Part shown: piece by piece, positions 8,300 through 16,605 of the stretch
How positions within the stretch are numbered: position 1 is the first letter of the stretch
Layout: every line of letters starts with the position of its first letter
Source of the DNA: Bacteroidales bacterium
GTDB taxonomy: Bacteria; Bacteroidota; Bacteroidia; Bacteroidales; UBA10428
Length of the DNA stretch: 64,000 nucleotides
Reading direction: 5' to 3'
NCBI GenBank assembly: GCA_035299085.1
Contig: DATGXG010000031.1
Location: 39,418-103,417, forward strand
Made by a program: the position numbers and the translations under genes
The notes under the pieces: model-generated
Databases searched by the model: none
What the model saw: the letters and a program-made list of their open reading frames with translations, nothing else
Told to the model about the DNA's origin: nothing

Positions 8300-10921
8300 A
8301 TGAAGGAAGAAAACAGACATAATATACTGGCTGATATTGTAAAGTCTGAATCCTTTATCACTGCCCTGCTGATAGGATTCGCTTTCCCGGTAATCGCCTG
8401 GACTATTGAGTTCATACGCGACAGGGTTAATGTTTCATTCCCCGGCATCGGGCAAATACATAAACAAAACCCGGTTTTATATCTTATTGATTTTGCCCCT
8501 GTTGTTTTTGTTCTCGGAGCCTACCTGATTGACAGGCTCAGAATTAAAACCTTTAACGAATTCCAGGATAAAATCAGGGAACGTGATGTAAGAATGAATG
8601 CGATGGCCGAATTCGCCAAAAAAATAGGCGAGGGAAACTACAAATCGAATCTTTCAATCGAAACGGATCACGATATCCTGGCAGAATCGCTTCTGCTCAT
8701 GCGCGACAACCTGGTGCAGAATTCAAGAAAAGAATCAGAGCAAACATGGATAGCCGAAGGAAAGGAGACCATATCTCACATTCTCAGGCAGTATAATAAT
8801 ATTGATGAGTTGTCGAGTCAGGTTATACAGGCGCTTGTGAAATACACAAACCTCATACAGGGCGCAATATACCTGTTTGATGACGACAGGAAATCATTGA
8901 ACACTGCCGCCACTTATGCCTACAACCGCAAAAAGTACAGCACATCTGAATATAAGCTGGGATACGGTTTAATTGGACAGTGTGCTTATGAAATGGATTA
9001 TATTTATCGCACCGAGATACCCGATGATTATGTATCAGTTACATCGGGCATATTGGGCGACCAGAAGCCAAGAAGCCTTCTGCTTGTTCCACTGATCACC
9101 GAAGAAAAGCTCCAGGGTGTTATTGAATTTGCTTCACTTGAAAAGCAGATCCCTGAAATTACAATCCGGTTGCTTAAGGAACTCGGCGAAATTATTGCAC
9201 GCACGCTGTTCAACCTTAAGATCAGTGAAAGAACCGCAAAACTGCTTGTCGAATCGCAACAGATGACTCTTGAGCTGCAGGAAAACGAGGAGGAACTCCG
9301 CCAGAATGCTGAAGAAATGAGGGCTACACAGGAAGAGCTTAAACGGTCAAATGAGCACCTTGAAGCCAAGATCCTCGAAGTTGAAAATGCCCAGAAACGA
9401 CAGTATTCCCTTCTTGAAAATGCATCCGAGATCATTGCCATTTATGATGAAAACATGGTAATGAAATATGAAAGTCCGTCAGTTATCAAAATTCTTGGCT
9501 TCACTCCTGAAGAAATGATGCACGGCAAAGATATTGACAGGCTTACCCGTAAAGGCGAAACCAGCATGCGTAATATGTTCAAGCAGCTGCTGGCCAATCC
9601 CGATGAACCGGTGACCATACAGTATACTTATATGAAAAAGAACGGCCAGAAGATATTCCTTGAAGCCACAGGCCGTAATCTTTTGACTGATTCTGCCATT
9701 GAAGGAATCATTCTGAATTCAACCGATATAACCGAAAGAAAGCGGGCAGAGCGGGAAGAAAGGCTGAAGAGCAAAATGCAGGCCCTTTCTGAAAATTCGC
9801 TTGACCTGATCATCCGATTAAACCTTACCGGTCAGTTCTTCTATGCCAACCCGGTTGTTTCGAACTTCATGAATATTGACCCGAAAGACCTGATCAACAA
9901 AACGCTCGGTGAACTTCATCTTTCGGAAGTATTACATCAGTATTTCCGTGAAACCATTGAGAATATCAAGGCCTATCCCAACAAAACTTCAGCTGAAATT
10001 ACAGTTCCTGCCACAATTGAAGGGGTAAAAACCGACAGGATCATGAGCTTTGCAGCTATTCCCGAGTTTAATGAAAATGAGCTGGAGACTATCCTTTTCG
10101 TGGGCCATGATATTACAGAAGCTAAACAGATTGAACTTGAGATCCAGGATAAAAACCATAAGATCGAGGATTCAATTAATTACGCCCAGCGTATCCAGAG
10201 TTCTATTCTTCCTGATATCCGCTCGGTTCGTGAATACCTTCCGAAATCATTCATTTACTATAAACCCAGGGATGTGGTCAGCGGCGACTTCCCATGGTTC
10301 TTCCAGAGAGGTGATGAGATATACATAGCCGTCGTGGATTGCACGGGCCACGGTGTGCCGGGTGCCCTGCTGTCGTTTGTCGGCTACTTCCTGCTGAATA
10401 ATATTGTTGACCATGACAGGAGCATGACAGCAGCAGATGTCTGCGATTTACTCCATTTCGGAGTCCGTAAAACCCTCAAACAGGATACTGAAGAAGCGGA
10501 AGCCCGCGATGGAATGGATATTGCATTCTGCAAAATAAATCATAAGGATAAAGAACTGCAGTTTGCCGGTGCTCACAGGCCGCTTTACCAACTCAGGGAC
10601 GGAGAACTGCTTGAATACAAAGGCGACAGGAAAGCAATCGGAGGTATCCCTCACAGGAAAAAAGAAGAAGAGAAATTCACCAACTACTCGATTAAATTCA
10701 AACGCGGCGATAAGTTCTTTTTCTTCTCCGACGGACTTCCCGACCAGCTTGGCGGACCAGAAGAAAAGAAGTATTCGCCGAAAAGAATCCGTGACCTGAT
10801 CCTTGAAAACAAATATTTGCCGATTGAAAAATACAGCGGGCTGTTTTCGGAGGACTTTGAACGCTGGAGGGGGGATGGAAAACAAATAGATGATGTTTTA
10901 CTGATTGGAATTGAATTTTAG
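8300..10921 (+). CDS. Membrane GAF-PAS-PAS-SpoIIE/PP2C serine phosphatase (SiaA/RsbU-like)
   Basis: 873 residues. Two TM helices lie at about 20-40 and 58-77. A HAMP-like segment (about 100-140, KKIGEGNY) follows. The GAF domain (about 155-310) is paralogous to that at 3984. Then come a coiled coil (about 315-375, with LRQNAEEMRATQEELK), two PAS domains (about 375-490 and 495-610) and a PP2C-type SpoIIE domain (about 645-873). Metal-binding motifs are visible: VSGDFPWF, VVDCTGHGVPGALLS, ARDGMDIAFC, FAGAHRPLY and FFSDGLPDQLGG. This is the SiaA/RsbU class, which dephosphorylates a Ser/Thr-phosphorylated antagonist-like protein. The natural substrate here is the SiaC-type protein encoded two genes downstream. 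It acts at the inner membrane and starts 5 bp after the preceding gene. Confidence 0.88.
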   Translation: MKEENRHNILADIVKSESFITALLIGFAFPVIAWTIEFIRDRVNVSFPGIGQIHKQNPVLYLIDFAPVVFVLGAYLIDRLRIKTFNEFQDKIRERDVRMNAMAEFAKKIGEGNYKSNLSIETDHDILAESLLLMRDNLVQNSRKESEQTWIAEGKETISHILRQYNNIDELSSQVIQALVKYTNLIQGAIYLFDDDRKSLNTAATYAYNRKKYSTSEYKLGYGLIGQCAYEMDYIYRTEIPDDYVSVTSGILGDQKPRSLLLVPLITEEKLQGVIEFASLEKQIPEITIRLLKELGEIIARTLFNLKISERTAKLLVESQQMTLELQENEEELRQNAEEMRATQEELKRSNEHLEAKILEVENAQKRQYSLLENASEIIAIYDENMVMKYESPSVIKILGFTPEEMMHGKDIDRLTRKGETSMRNMFKQLLANPDEPVTIQYTYMKKNGQKIFLEATGRNLLTDSAIEGIILNSTDITERKRAEREERLKSKMQALSENSLDLIIRLNLTGQFFYANPVVSNFMNIDPKDLINKTLGELHLSEVLHQYFRETIENIKAYPNKTSAEITVPATIEGVKTDRIMSFAAIPEFNENELETILFVGHDITEAKQIELEIQDKNHKIEDSINYAQRIQSSILPDIRSVREYLPKSFIYYKPRDVVSGDFPWFFQRGDEIYIAVVDCTGHGVPGALLSFVGYFLLNNIVDHDRSMTAADVCDLLHFGVRKTLKQDTEEAEARDGMDIAFCKINHKDKELQFAGAHRPLYQLRDGELLEYKGDRKAIGGIPHRKKEEEKFTNYSIKFKRGDKFFFFSDGLPDQLGGPEEKKYSPKRIRDLILENKYLPIEKYSGLFSEDFERWRGDGKQIDDVLLIGIEF

Positions 10922-10948
10922 TAATATTGTATATTAAACCAAACAACA

Positions 10949-11530
10949 ATGGACAACAAAAAAGATGTGAAAGGTTTTCTGGAGTTTGTTTATGAGTTTT
11001 ACAAATCGATGAAAGCCCATGAGATCACCTTAGTGTATGAAGGTGAAATTACACACCAGATCACCAAGGCATTTACATCTCTCACCGAATCCAACATGTC
11101 AAAGGAAGATGAGCCGAATTCAGTTCAGCGCAAGGTTTTCCATGTAATGGTAGAATGCCTTCAGAATATCAGTAAACATGCTGATGATTTTACTTCCAAT
11201 GATTACCTGTTCTCAGGAAGAGGAATTTTCCTTGTAAGCAAAGGTGAAAATGAATACTCAGTCACAACCGGCAACGCTGTTGAAAATGACAAAATCGAGT
11301 ATCTTACCGAACTGCTTGAAAATATTAACCGGATGGATAAAGAGGAGCTCAAGGAATTATATAAAAAGCAGATGAAAGAAGGACGCCTTTCGGAAAAAGG
11401 TGGTGCCGGTCTTGGATTTATCGATATCAAAAGAAAAACAAATAAGGAACTGGAATACCATTTCCTGCCCATTTCCGATGACACCTCATTTTTCCTGCTG
11501 ACTTCCACTATTTCAAGATCTGAAATCTAA
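10949..11530 (+). CDS. siaB: SiaB-family protein kinase (DUF6272, HATPase-like)
   Basis: 193 residues of the SiaB/DUF6272 family, GHKL-type ATP-binding proteins related to anti-sigma kinases. The N-box is at about 63-79 (VFHVMVECLQNISKHAD, with Glu and Asn). TTGNAVENDK lies about 107-117, and the G-box GGAGLGFIDIK lies about 150-160, so ATP binding should be intact. In Pseudomonas, SiaB phosphorylates SiaC on threonine and SiaA reverses it. The same trio, in the order phosphatase-kinase-target, is present here. The gene follows the phosphatase by 27 bp and precedes the SiaC gene by 17 bp. Confidence 0.88.
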   Translation: MDNKKDVKGFLEFVYEFYKSMKAHEITLVYEGEITHQITKAFTSLTESNMSKEDEPNSVQRKVFHVMVECLQNISKHADDFTSNDYLFSGRGIFLVSKGENEYSVTTGNAVENDKIEYLTELLENINRMDKEELKELYKKQMKEGRLSEKGGAGLGFIDIKRKTNKELEYHFLPISDDTSFFLLTSTISRSEI

Positions 11531-11547
11531 AAAAATTTATTAAACAT

Positions 11548-11922
11548 ATGGAAACGATCAAAATTCAAGGTACTGAAGACACTCCTAAAATAATGCTGGA
11601 CGCCGATAATGAAATCTTTGAGATCAGCGGCCGCTCATTACCCGAAGATGTAAGCGCTTTCTACGAGCCTGTTCTCAACTGGCTCAATGAATATGCTGAA
11701 AACCCGAACAGCAAAACTGTTTTCAATTTCAAATTAACCTATTTCAATACGGCATCCTCCAAATTATTGCTCGATATTCTTATGAAGCTCGAGGAAATGC
11801 ACGAAAAAGGCCAGGAAGTCCTTATTAAATGGCACTACCCCGAAGACGATGAGGATATGGCTGAAGCCGGTGAAGAATATTCCGATATTGTTGACGTACC
11901 CTTCGAACAGGTTCCCTATTAA
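11548..11922 (+). CDS. siaC: SiaC-family regulatory phosphoprotein (DUF1987)
   Basis: 124 residues, full length for DUF1987/SiaC. Family features are TEDTPKIMLDADNEIFEISGR at the N-terminus (given in part), a STAS-like alpha/beta core, and LTYFNTASSKLLLDIL. In this last motif threonine falls at residue 68, the same number as the SiaB-phosphorylated threonine of Pseudomonas SiaC. Unphosphorylated SiaC activates the diguanylate cyclase SiaD in Pseudomonas. No GGDEF protein is encoded in this window, so the partner here is unknown, and the adjacent transporter gene (11967) is the nearest candidate. The acidic C-terminus (EDDEDMAEAGEEYSD) is notable. Confidence 0.9.
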   Translation: METIKIQGTEDTPKIMLDADNEIFEISGRSLPEDVSAFYEPVLNWLNEYAENPNSKTVFNFKLTYFNTASSKLLLDILMKLEEMHEKGQEVLIKWHYPEDDEDMAEAGEEYSDIVDVPFEQVPY

Positions 11923-11966
11923 TAAAGGCTGACCCCTCGCATTTTCATTTTTCAAAGCCTATCTGA

Positions 11967-14900
11967 ATGAGTGAAGAGATTCTCAAAGCGCTGATGCAAC
12001 TGTTTGCAATTATTGCAAAACAGGATGAAGGTGTTGAGACTACCCAGATGGAGTATGTCCGTACATTCCTGCAACAGCAGCTAAATGATGAAAAGGTAAA
12101 AGAGTACTTTTTACTTTTCAGGCAATATAGCGGCCTTGAAAAGTCAGAAGGTGAGGAAGAAGAAAAGGAAGAAAAGGAAGAAAAGACAACCCGTAAACTT
12201 ACCTCTGTTAAAGACTCGGTAAGAATACTGGGCTTATGCAAGAAAATTAATAAAACCCTTACCCAGAAACAAAAAGTTGTTGTTCTTGTCAGGTTATTCG
12301 AAATTGTTAACGCCGACCGGAAATTCACTGATCAGCGAATGCAGATCATTAATACGGTTGCTGAAGTATTTAAAGTGGATAAGGAAGAATTTACCTCCAT
12401 TGAATCCTTTGTAATCAGCAACGAAATCCACCAGCTCGATAATCCCAACATGCTGGTCATTAACGACCGGAATGAAAACCCTCCTAATTCCGCCAAGATT
12501 TTAAAAACAAAGAATCTCCATGGTGACATCTTTGTTCTTAAAATCAATAGCGTTGATCTTTATTTTTTGAAATATGACGGCGATGAAGATCTGTTCCTGA
12601 ACGGATTACCCATCCGCACCGACAGGATTTACCTCTTTGCCAACGGCAGCACAGTCAAATTACCCAAAAGCGCACCGGTTTATTACAGTGATGTGGTGGC
12701 ACATTTTATGGCCGACACTGTTGCCAGCCAGATATCGTATATTGCCCGTGACATAGAATACAGGTTTACCAATGGAAACATTGGTATAAAAGATATTAAC
12801 TTCTCTGAAACTCATGGACGTCTCATTGGCATTATGGGTGCCAGCGGGGCCGGAAAAACAACCCTCCTTAACGTGTTATGCGGAGTGGAAGCCCCTTCAA
12901 AAGGAGAAGTGCTGATCAATAACATTAACCTTCATACAGAACGCAGCAAGCTCGAAGGCGTTATCGGACTGGTTCCACAGGATGACCTCCTGATTGAGGA
13001 ACTCACAGTTTATGAAAATTTGTATTACAATGCCAAACTTTGTTTCAAAGACAAAACCGATGAGGAAATTGATGCCCTTGTAAACAAAACGCTGCAAAAC
13101 CTGGGCCTGTTTGACCGCAAAGACCTTAAGGTAGGATCTCCGCTTAAAAAGACAATCAGTGGCGGCCAGCGGAAACGACTGAACATTGCCCTTGAATTGA
13201 TCCGTGAGCCGGCAATCCTGTTTGTGGATGAACCCACATCGGGACTCTCATCGCGTGATTCGGAAAACGTAATGGACCTGCTGAGGGAACTGGCACTAAA
13301 GGGAAAGTTGATCTTTGTCGTTATCCATCAGCCTTCTTCTGAAATTTATAAGATGTTTGACAAGATGATCATCCTGGATACAGGCGGTTACCTGATTTAC
13401 TACGGTAACCCGGTTGAAGGTGTGATGTATTTCAAACGCCTTGATGCACAGATCAACAGCGATGTGGGTGAATGCCAGTCGTGCGGAAATGTGAATCCCG
13501 AACTGATCTTCAACATCATTGAAGCACGGGTGGTGGACGAATTCGGTAATTATACCGATAACCGGAAGGTAACACCCGAACAATGGCATGATCATTATAA
13601 AGATCTGATCCCTTACAGCGAACTTAAAGCCGGTGAGGATTCACCTCCTGTGAATTTAAGAATCCCCGGATGGTTCAGGCAATTGAAGATCTACACCACA
13701 AGGGATTTCTTTTCAAAGATCAGCAATACACAATATGTGGCACTGAGCCTGCTTGAAGCACCTGTCCTGGGATTCATTCTGTCCTATATTATCCGGTATA
13801 TTGAAGATCCTAATTCAAAGCATTATATATTCAGAGTGAATGAAAATATTCCGATTTATATTTTCATGGCTTTGATTGTAGCCCTTTTCCTTGGACTAAC
13901 AGTAAGTGCCGAAGAAATATTCCGCGATCGTAAAATCCTGAAGCGTGAGCGATTCCTGAACCTTAGCCGGTCGAGTTACCTCATTTCAAAAGTAATCATA
14001 CTTTTTACCATTTCGGCAATCCAGGCCTTACTCTTTGTATTTGTAGCGAATTCCATCCTGGGTATCCGTGATATGTCTTTTGTATATTGGTTTTCGCTTT
14101 TCTCGACCGCCGCATTTGCGAATATCCTTGGATTGAATATTTCAGCCTCCTTTAATTCAGCCGTAACCATTTACATCCTCATCCCGCTTGTGATGATTCC
14201 CATGATGATACTGAGCGGAGCCATGTTTAGTTTTGACAAACTGAACCGCAACTTAAGCCGGGTGGATAAAACGCCCGTGTTGGCTGAATTCATGGTAACC
14301 AAATGGTCGTATGAAGCCCTGATGGTGCATCAGTTCAAGGACAACAGGTTCATGAAAGATAAGCTGTACAATATAGAAAAAGAAGAAAGTCACAGTGATT
14401 TCAAAAAGGTATACTGGCTTCCTGAATTAACCGAACGGCTTGAGCGAATCAATAACGAACTGAATAATACCCGTACGATTTCCATGTCGGCCGGTGATCT
14501 GCTGGTGATTGCCAATGAGGTGACAAGGGAAGCGCTGACAAACACTGATGTAAAACCATTCGCACACCCGGAAAGCCTTGTACCCGGCAAATTCGATGCG
14601 CAGACATCGGAAGAGTTATCCGCCTATTTCAATGCGCTTGATACCTATTATGGCAAACGGTTTGAACGCGTCAGCAAGCAAAAGGATAACTATTTCAATT
14701 TCTTCCTTGATAAAGACCCCGACGCCTGGGATAAACTAAGGGATGATTACAATAATGAAGGGGTGTCAGATATCGTGCGTAAAGTATTTGAAAAAAATAA
14801 AATTCTTGAATACGATCACCGCCTTGTTCAGCATTACGATCCTATCTACCAGGAGCCCTATGTAAAAGACATATTTACCTTACGGACTCACTTTTACTCG

Positions 14901-15053
14901 CCTGAAAAACCATTTTTGGGAAAAACCTATGACACCTACTGGTATAACATGGTTTTCATTTGGTTGTTGACAATTATTCTATATGTTGCATTATATTATG
15001 AGTGGTTATTGAAACTTATTAATTTCAGTGAACGTTTCAAGAAGAAAAGTTGA
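11967..15053 (+). CDS. ABCG-like ABC transporter, fused ATPase-permease with TerB-like/FHA-like N-terminus
   Basis: 1028 residues. Residues about 1-150 form a helical TerB-like region with an acidic linker (EGEEEEKEEKEEK). About 175-255 is a beta-rich FHA-like segment (FLNGLPIRTDRIYLFANGS). The ATPase covers about 260-490: Walker A GASGAGKTT, Q-loop GLVPQDDLL, signature ISGGQRKRL, Walker B ILFVDEPTSGLSS and H-loop VVIHQPSSE. The permease has five TM helices between about 590 and 751, an extracytoplasmic loop of about 240 residues, then a last TM (about 990-1012). Half-transporters of the ABCG class usually dimerise. The substrate is unknown. It lies 44 bp after siaC and is the only effector-like gene in the signalling run, so an FHA-like phospho-reader domain here is suggestive. 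Confidence 0.85.
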   Translation: MSEEILKALMQLFAIIAKQDEGVETTQMEYVRTFLQQQLNDEKVKEYFLLFRQYSGLEKSEGEEEEKEEKEEKTTRKLTSVKDSVRILGLCKKINKTLTQKQKVVVLVRLFEIVNADRKFTDQRMQIINTVAEVFKVDKEEFTSIESFVISNEIHQLDNPNMLVINDRNENPPNSAKILKTKNLHGDIFVLKINSVDLYFLKYDGDEDLFLNGLPIRTDRIYLFANGSTVKLPKSAPVYYSDVVAHFMADTVASQISYIARDIEYRFTNGNIGIKDINFSETHGRLIGIMGASGAGKTTLLNVLCGVEAPSKGEVLINNINLHTERSKLEGVIGLVPQDDLLIEELTVYENLYYNAKLCFKDKTDEEIDALVNKTLQNLGLFDRKDLKVGSPLKKTISGGQRKRLNIALELIREPAILFVDEPTSGLSSRDSENVMDLLRELALKGKLIFVVIHQPSSEIYKMFDKMIILDTGGYLIYYGNPVEGVMYFKRLDAQINSDVGECQSCGNVNPELIFNIIEARVVDEFGNYTDNRKVTPEQWHDHYKDLIPYSELKAGEDSPPVNLRIPGWFRQLKIYTTRDFFSKISNTQYVALSLLEAPVLGFILSYIIRYIEDPNSKHYIFRVNENIPIYIFMALIVALFLGLTVSAEEIFRDRKILKRERFLNLSRSSYLISKVIILFTISAIQALLFVFVANSILGIRDMSFVYWFSLFSTAAFANILGLNISASFNSAVTIYILIPLVMIPMMILSGAMFSFDKLNRNLSRVDKTPVLAEFMVTKWSYEALMVHQFKDNRFMKDKLYNIEKEESHSDFKKVYWLPELTERLERINNELNNTRTISMSAGDLLVIANEVTREALTNTDVKPFAHPESLVPGKFDAQTSEELSAYFNALDTYYGKRFERVSKQKDNYFNFFLDKDPDAWDKLRDDYNNEGVSDIVRKVFEKNKILEYDHRLVQHYDPIYQEPYVKDIFTLRTHFYSPEKPFLGKTYDTYWYNMVFIWLLTIILYVALYYEWLLKLINFSERFKKKS

Positions 15054-15118
15054 TTTTCTGATCAACAAAGAAAATATACGTCTATTAACCGATTTTATTA
15101 AATAAACATTTTAGTGCT

Positions 15119-16021
15119 ATGCCCAAATCAGTCACGTCTATATTGATAATCCTGGCCTTCCTGGCCGGATCATGTAAATCGGGTGGCAAAAGTGATAACG
15201 TTTCCGGTGAAATCCCTGATTCGGTATTAAACGCCGGAGTTGAGATATCCGAAGAAGTTATGCAGGATATCGTTCAGAACATATCCTCACCTGTTGAAAT
15301 GGCGGCTATGATAAAGGACCTGGGAGTGCCCTATTCGAATAAATACATATCCACTACCGAAAGGGTTGGGGATCTCACAACCTCCTTTCAGCAGTCGCTC
15401 AACCTTGGCATTTATGCGGCTGACCTCGGTTATCTGAACATGTACAACAAAACATCGGCTGTTGTCGACTATCTGTCGGCTATCAAAACTCTTTCCGATG
15501 CCATTAAGGTAGGACAGTTCTTTGATTTCAGTACATTGAAAAGGCTGGCAACCAACAGTAAGAACCTTGATTCGCTGATGTATATATCCGTTCATAGTTT
15601 TAACCAGATGGATAAATACCTCCATTCAAATAACCGTACCAACCTGAGCGCCCTTATGGTTACCGGTGTATGGATCGAAGGTCTTTACCTGGGAACGCAG
15701 GTTTATAAGGCAACGCCTAACAAAGCGCTGTCAGAAAGAATCGGTGAACAGAAACTTACTCTCGATCAGCTTCTGCTCATTCTTGATAAATACACGAAAG
15801 ACAAGCAATATGCTCAATTAGTTGAACAGCTTGGCCAGCTTAAGAACCTGTTTAATTCGGTTACCATCTATACCAAGAAGGGTGAACCTAAAATGGTTGA
15901 AGTTGACGGAATGCTTACGATTGTAGGTGGTGATGAGAGCATTGTTGAAATTTCACCTGAACTTCTGACCAACATCATTAATACTACTGAACAAGTTCGT
16001 AACCAGCTTATAAGTTTATAG
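15119..16021 (+). CDS. Putative lipoprotein, mostly helical
   Basis: 300 residues. A lipoprotein signal peptide ends in FLAGSC (Cys19), followed by KSGGKSDN. The mature part is predicted to be largely alpha-helical, with repeated SLNLGIYAADLGYLNMYNK and YLSAIKTLSDAIKVG-like amphipathic helices, and no catalytic motif I recognise. It lies 65 bp after the ABC transporter and 2 bp before the next gene, so it probably belongs to the same transcript and may be the transporter's envelope partner. This function is inferred only from position. Confidence 0.7.
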   Translation: MPKSVTSILIILAFLAGSCKSGGKSDNVSGEIPDSVLNAGVEISEEVMQDIVQNISSPVEMAAMIKDLGVPYSNKYISTTERVGDLTTSFQQSLNLGIYAADLGYLNMYNKTSAVVDYLSAIKTLSDAIKVGQFFDFSTLKRLATNSKNLDSLMYISVHSFNQMDKYLHSNNRTNLSALMVTGVWIEGLYLGTQVYKATPNKALSERIGEQKLTLDQLLLILDKYTKDKQYAQLVEQLGQLKNLFNSVTIYTKKGEPKMVEVDGMLTIVGGDESIVEISPELLTNIINTTEQVRNQLISL

Positions 16022-16023
16022 AT

Positions 16024-16464
16024 ATGAAGAAGTTTGTCACGCTATTGGTCGCATTTACATTCCTGGGCTGTGCTTTTCTGAAATCACAGGATATCTCGCA
16101 GCTTACAGCCCAATGCGCAGGCAATGCCGGTGATGTCATGTATCTGAAGGATTTTGTCGTGAATTTAGATGCCAGCGCACCCGGCGGAGCACCCCAGACT
16201 GCCCGTTTTGCCCTTCTGCTCAATAAAAGCATTGTATATCGTTTTTCAATTTGCACAGCACCTGATTCTGAAGGAGATGCCGTTCTTCAGCTTTTTGATC
16301 TGAATACCCTGCTGGGATCCACTTTTATTTCAGCAACAGGGAAGGATTACCCTTCCTTCGATTTTAAATGCCAGAAAACCGGCGTTTACCATGTGTTTAT
16401 TTCCTTCAAGGAAGGCAAAGCCGGGAAGGGCGTGGGGATTATGTCGTACGTGAAAAAGCTTTAA
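16024..16464 (+). CDS. Secreted protein of unknown function
   Basis: 146 residues. The N-terminus MKKFVTLLVAFTFLGCAFL is a signal peptide. FLGCAF could be read as a lipobox, but cleavage after LKSQ is equally possible. The rest is beta-rich (YRFSICTAPDSEGDAVLQL, YHVFISFKEGK), resembling a small jelly-roll or pre-peptidase-C-like beta-sandwich. I do not recognise a named family. It starts 2 bp after the lipoprotein stop and is the last gene of the signalling run, before a repeat-rich convergent spacer. Confidence 0.65.
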   Translation: MKKFVTLLVAFTFLGCAFLKSQDISQLTAQCAGNAGDVMYLKDFVVNLDASAPGGAPQTARFALLLNKSIVYRFSICTAPDSEGDAVLQLFDLNTLLGSTFISATGKDYPSFDFKCQKTGVYHVFISFKEGKAGKGVGIMSYVKKL

Positions 16465-16468
16465 ATCC

Positions 16469-16605
16469 GTTTGATCGCTTCGCTGTTTGATCGCTTCGCT
16501 GTTTGAAAAAGAGGTTTGAAAGAGTTTGAAGAAGAGTTTGAAAAAGAAGTTTAAAATGAGTCAACGATTTCAAACGATTTCAAACGATTTCAAACGATTT
16601 CAAAC
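16469..16605. repeat. Nested short tandem repeats in a convergent spacer, complementary halves
   Basis: Two exact 16-bp units GTTTGATCGCTTCGCT (16469-16484 and 16485-16500) are followed by irregular TTTGAAA-rich units (16501-16553), then four exact 10-bp units CGATTTCAAA (16565-16604). The left part carries GTTTGAAA and the right part TTTCAAAC, so either strand's transcript can fold into stems in many registers. The array fills the space between the stop codons of two convergent genes. It probably acts as a bidirectional transcript end or is a slippage-prone array. Units are too short and without spacers, so it is not CRISPR. Confidence 0.75.

Noticed and set aside
9028..9441. 137-codon open frame on the minus strand inside the phosphatase gene
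   Set aside because: It is antisense to a strongly conserved GAF/coiled-coil coding region, and its Ser-rich composition is typical of a shadow frame.
10448..10885. 145-codon minus-strand frame opposite the PP2C domain
   Set aside because: Antisense to catalytic motifs of SpoIIE; no start signal and no family resemblance.
16565..16605. Regular 10-bp repeats resembling a mini-array (CRISPR)
   Set aside because: Units are head to tail without spacers, far too short, and no cas gene is present.
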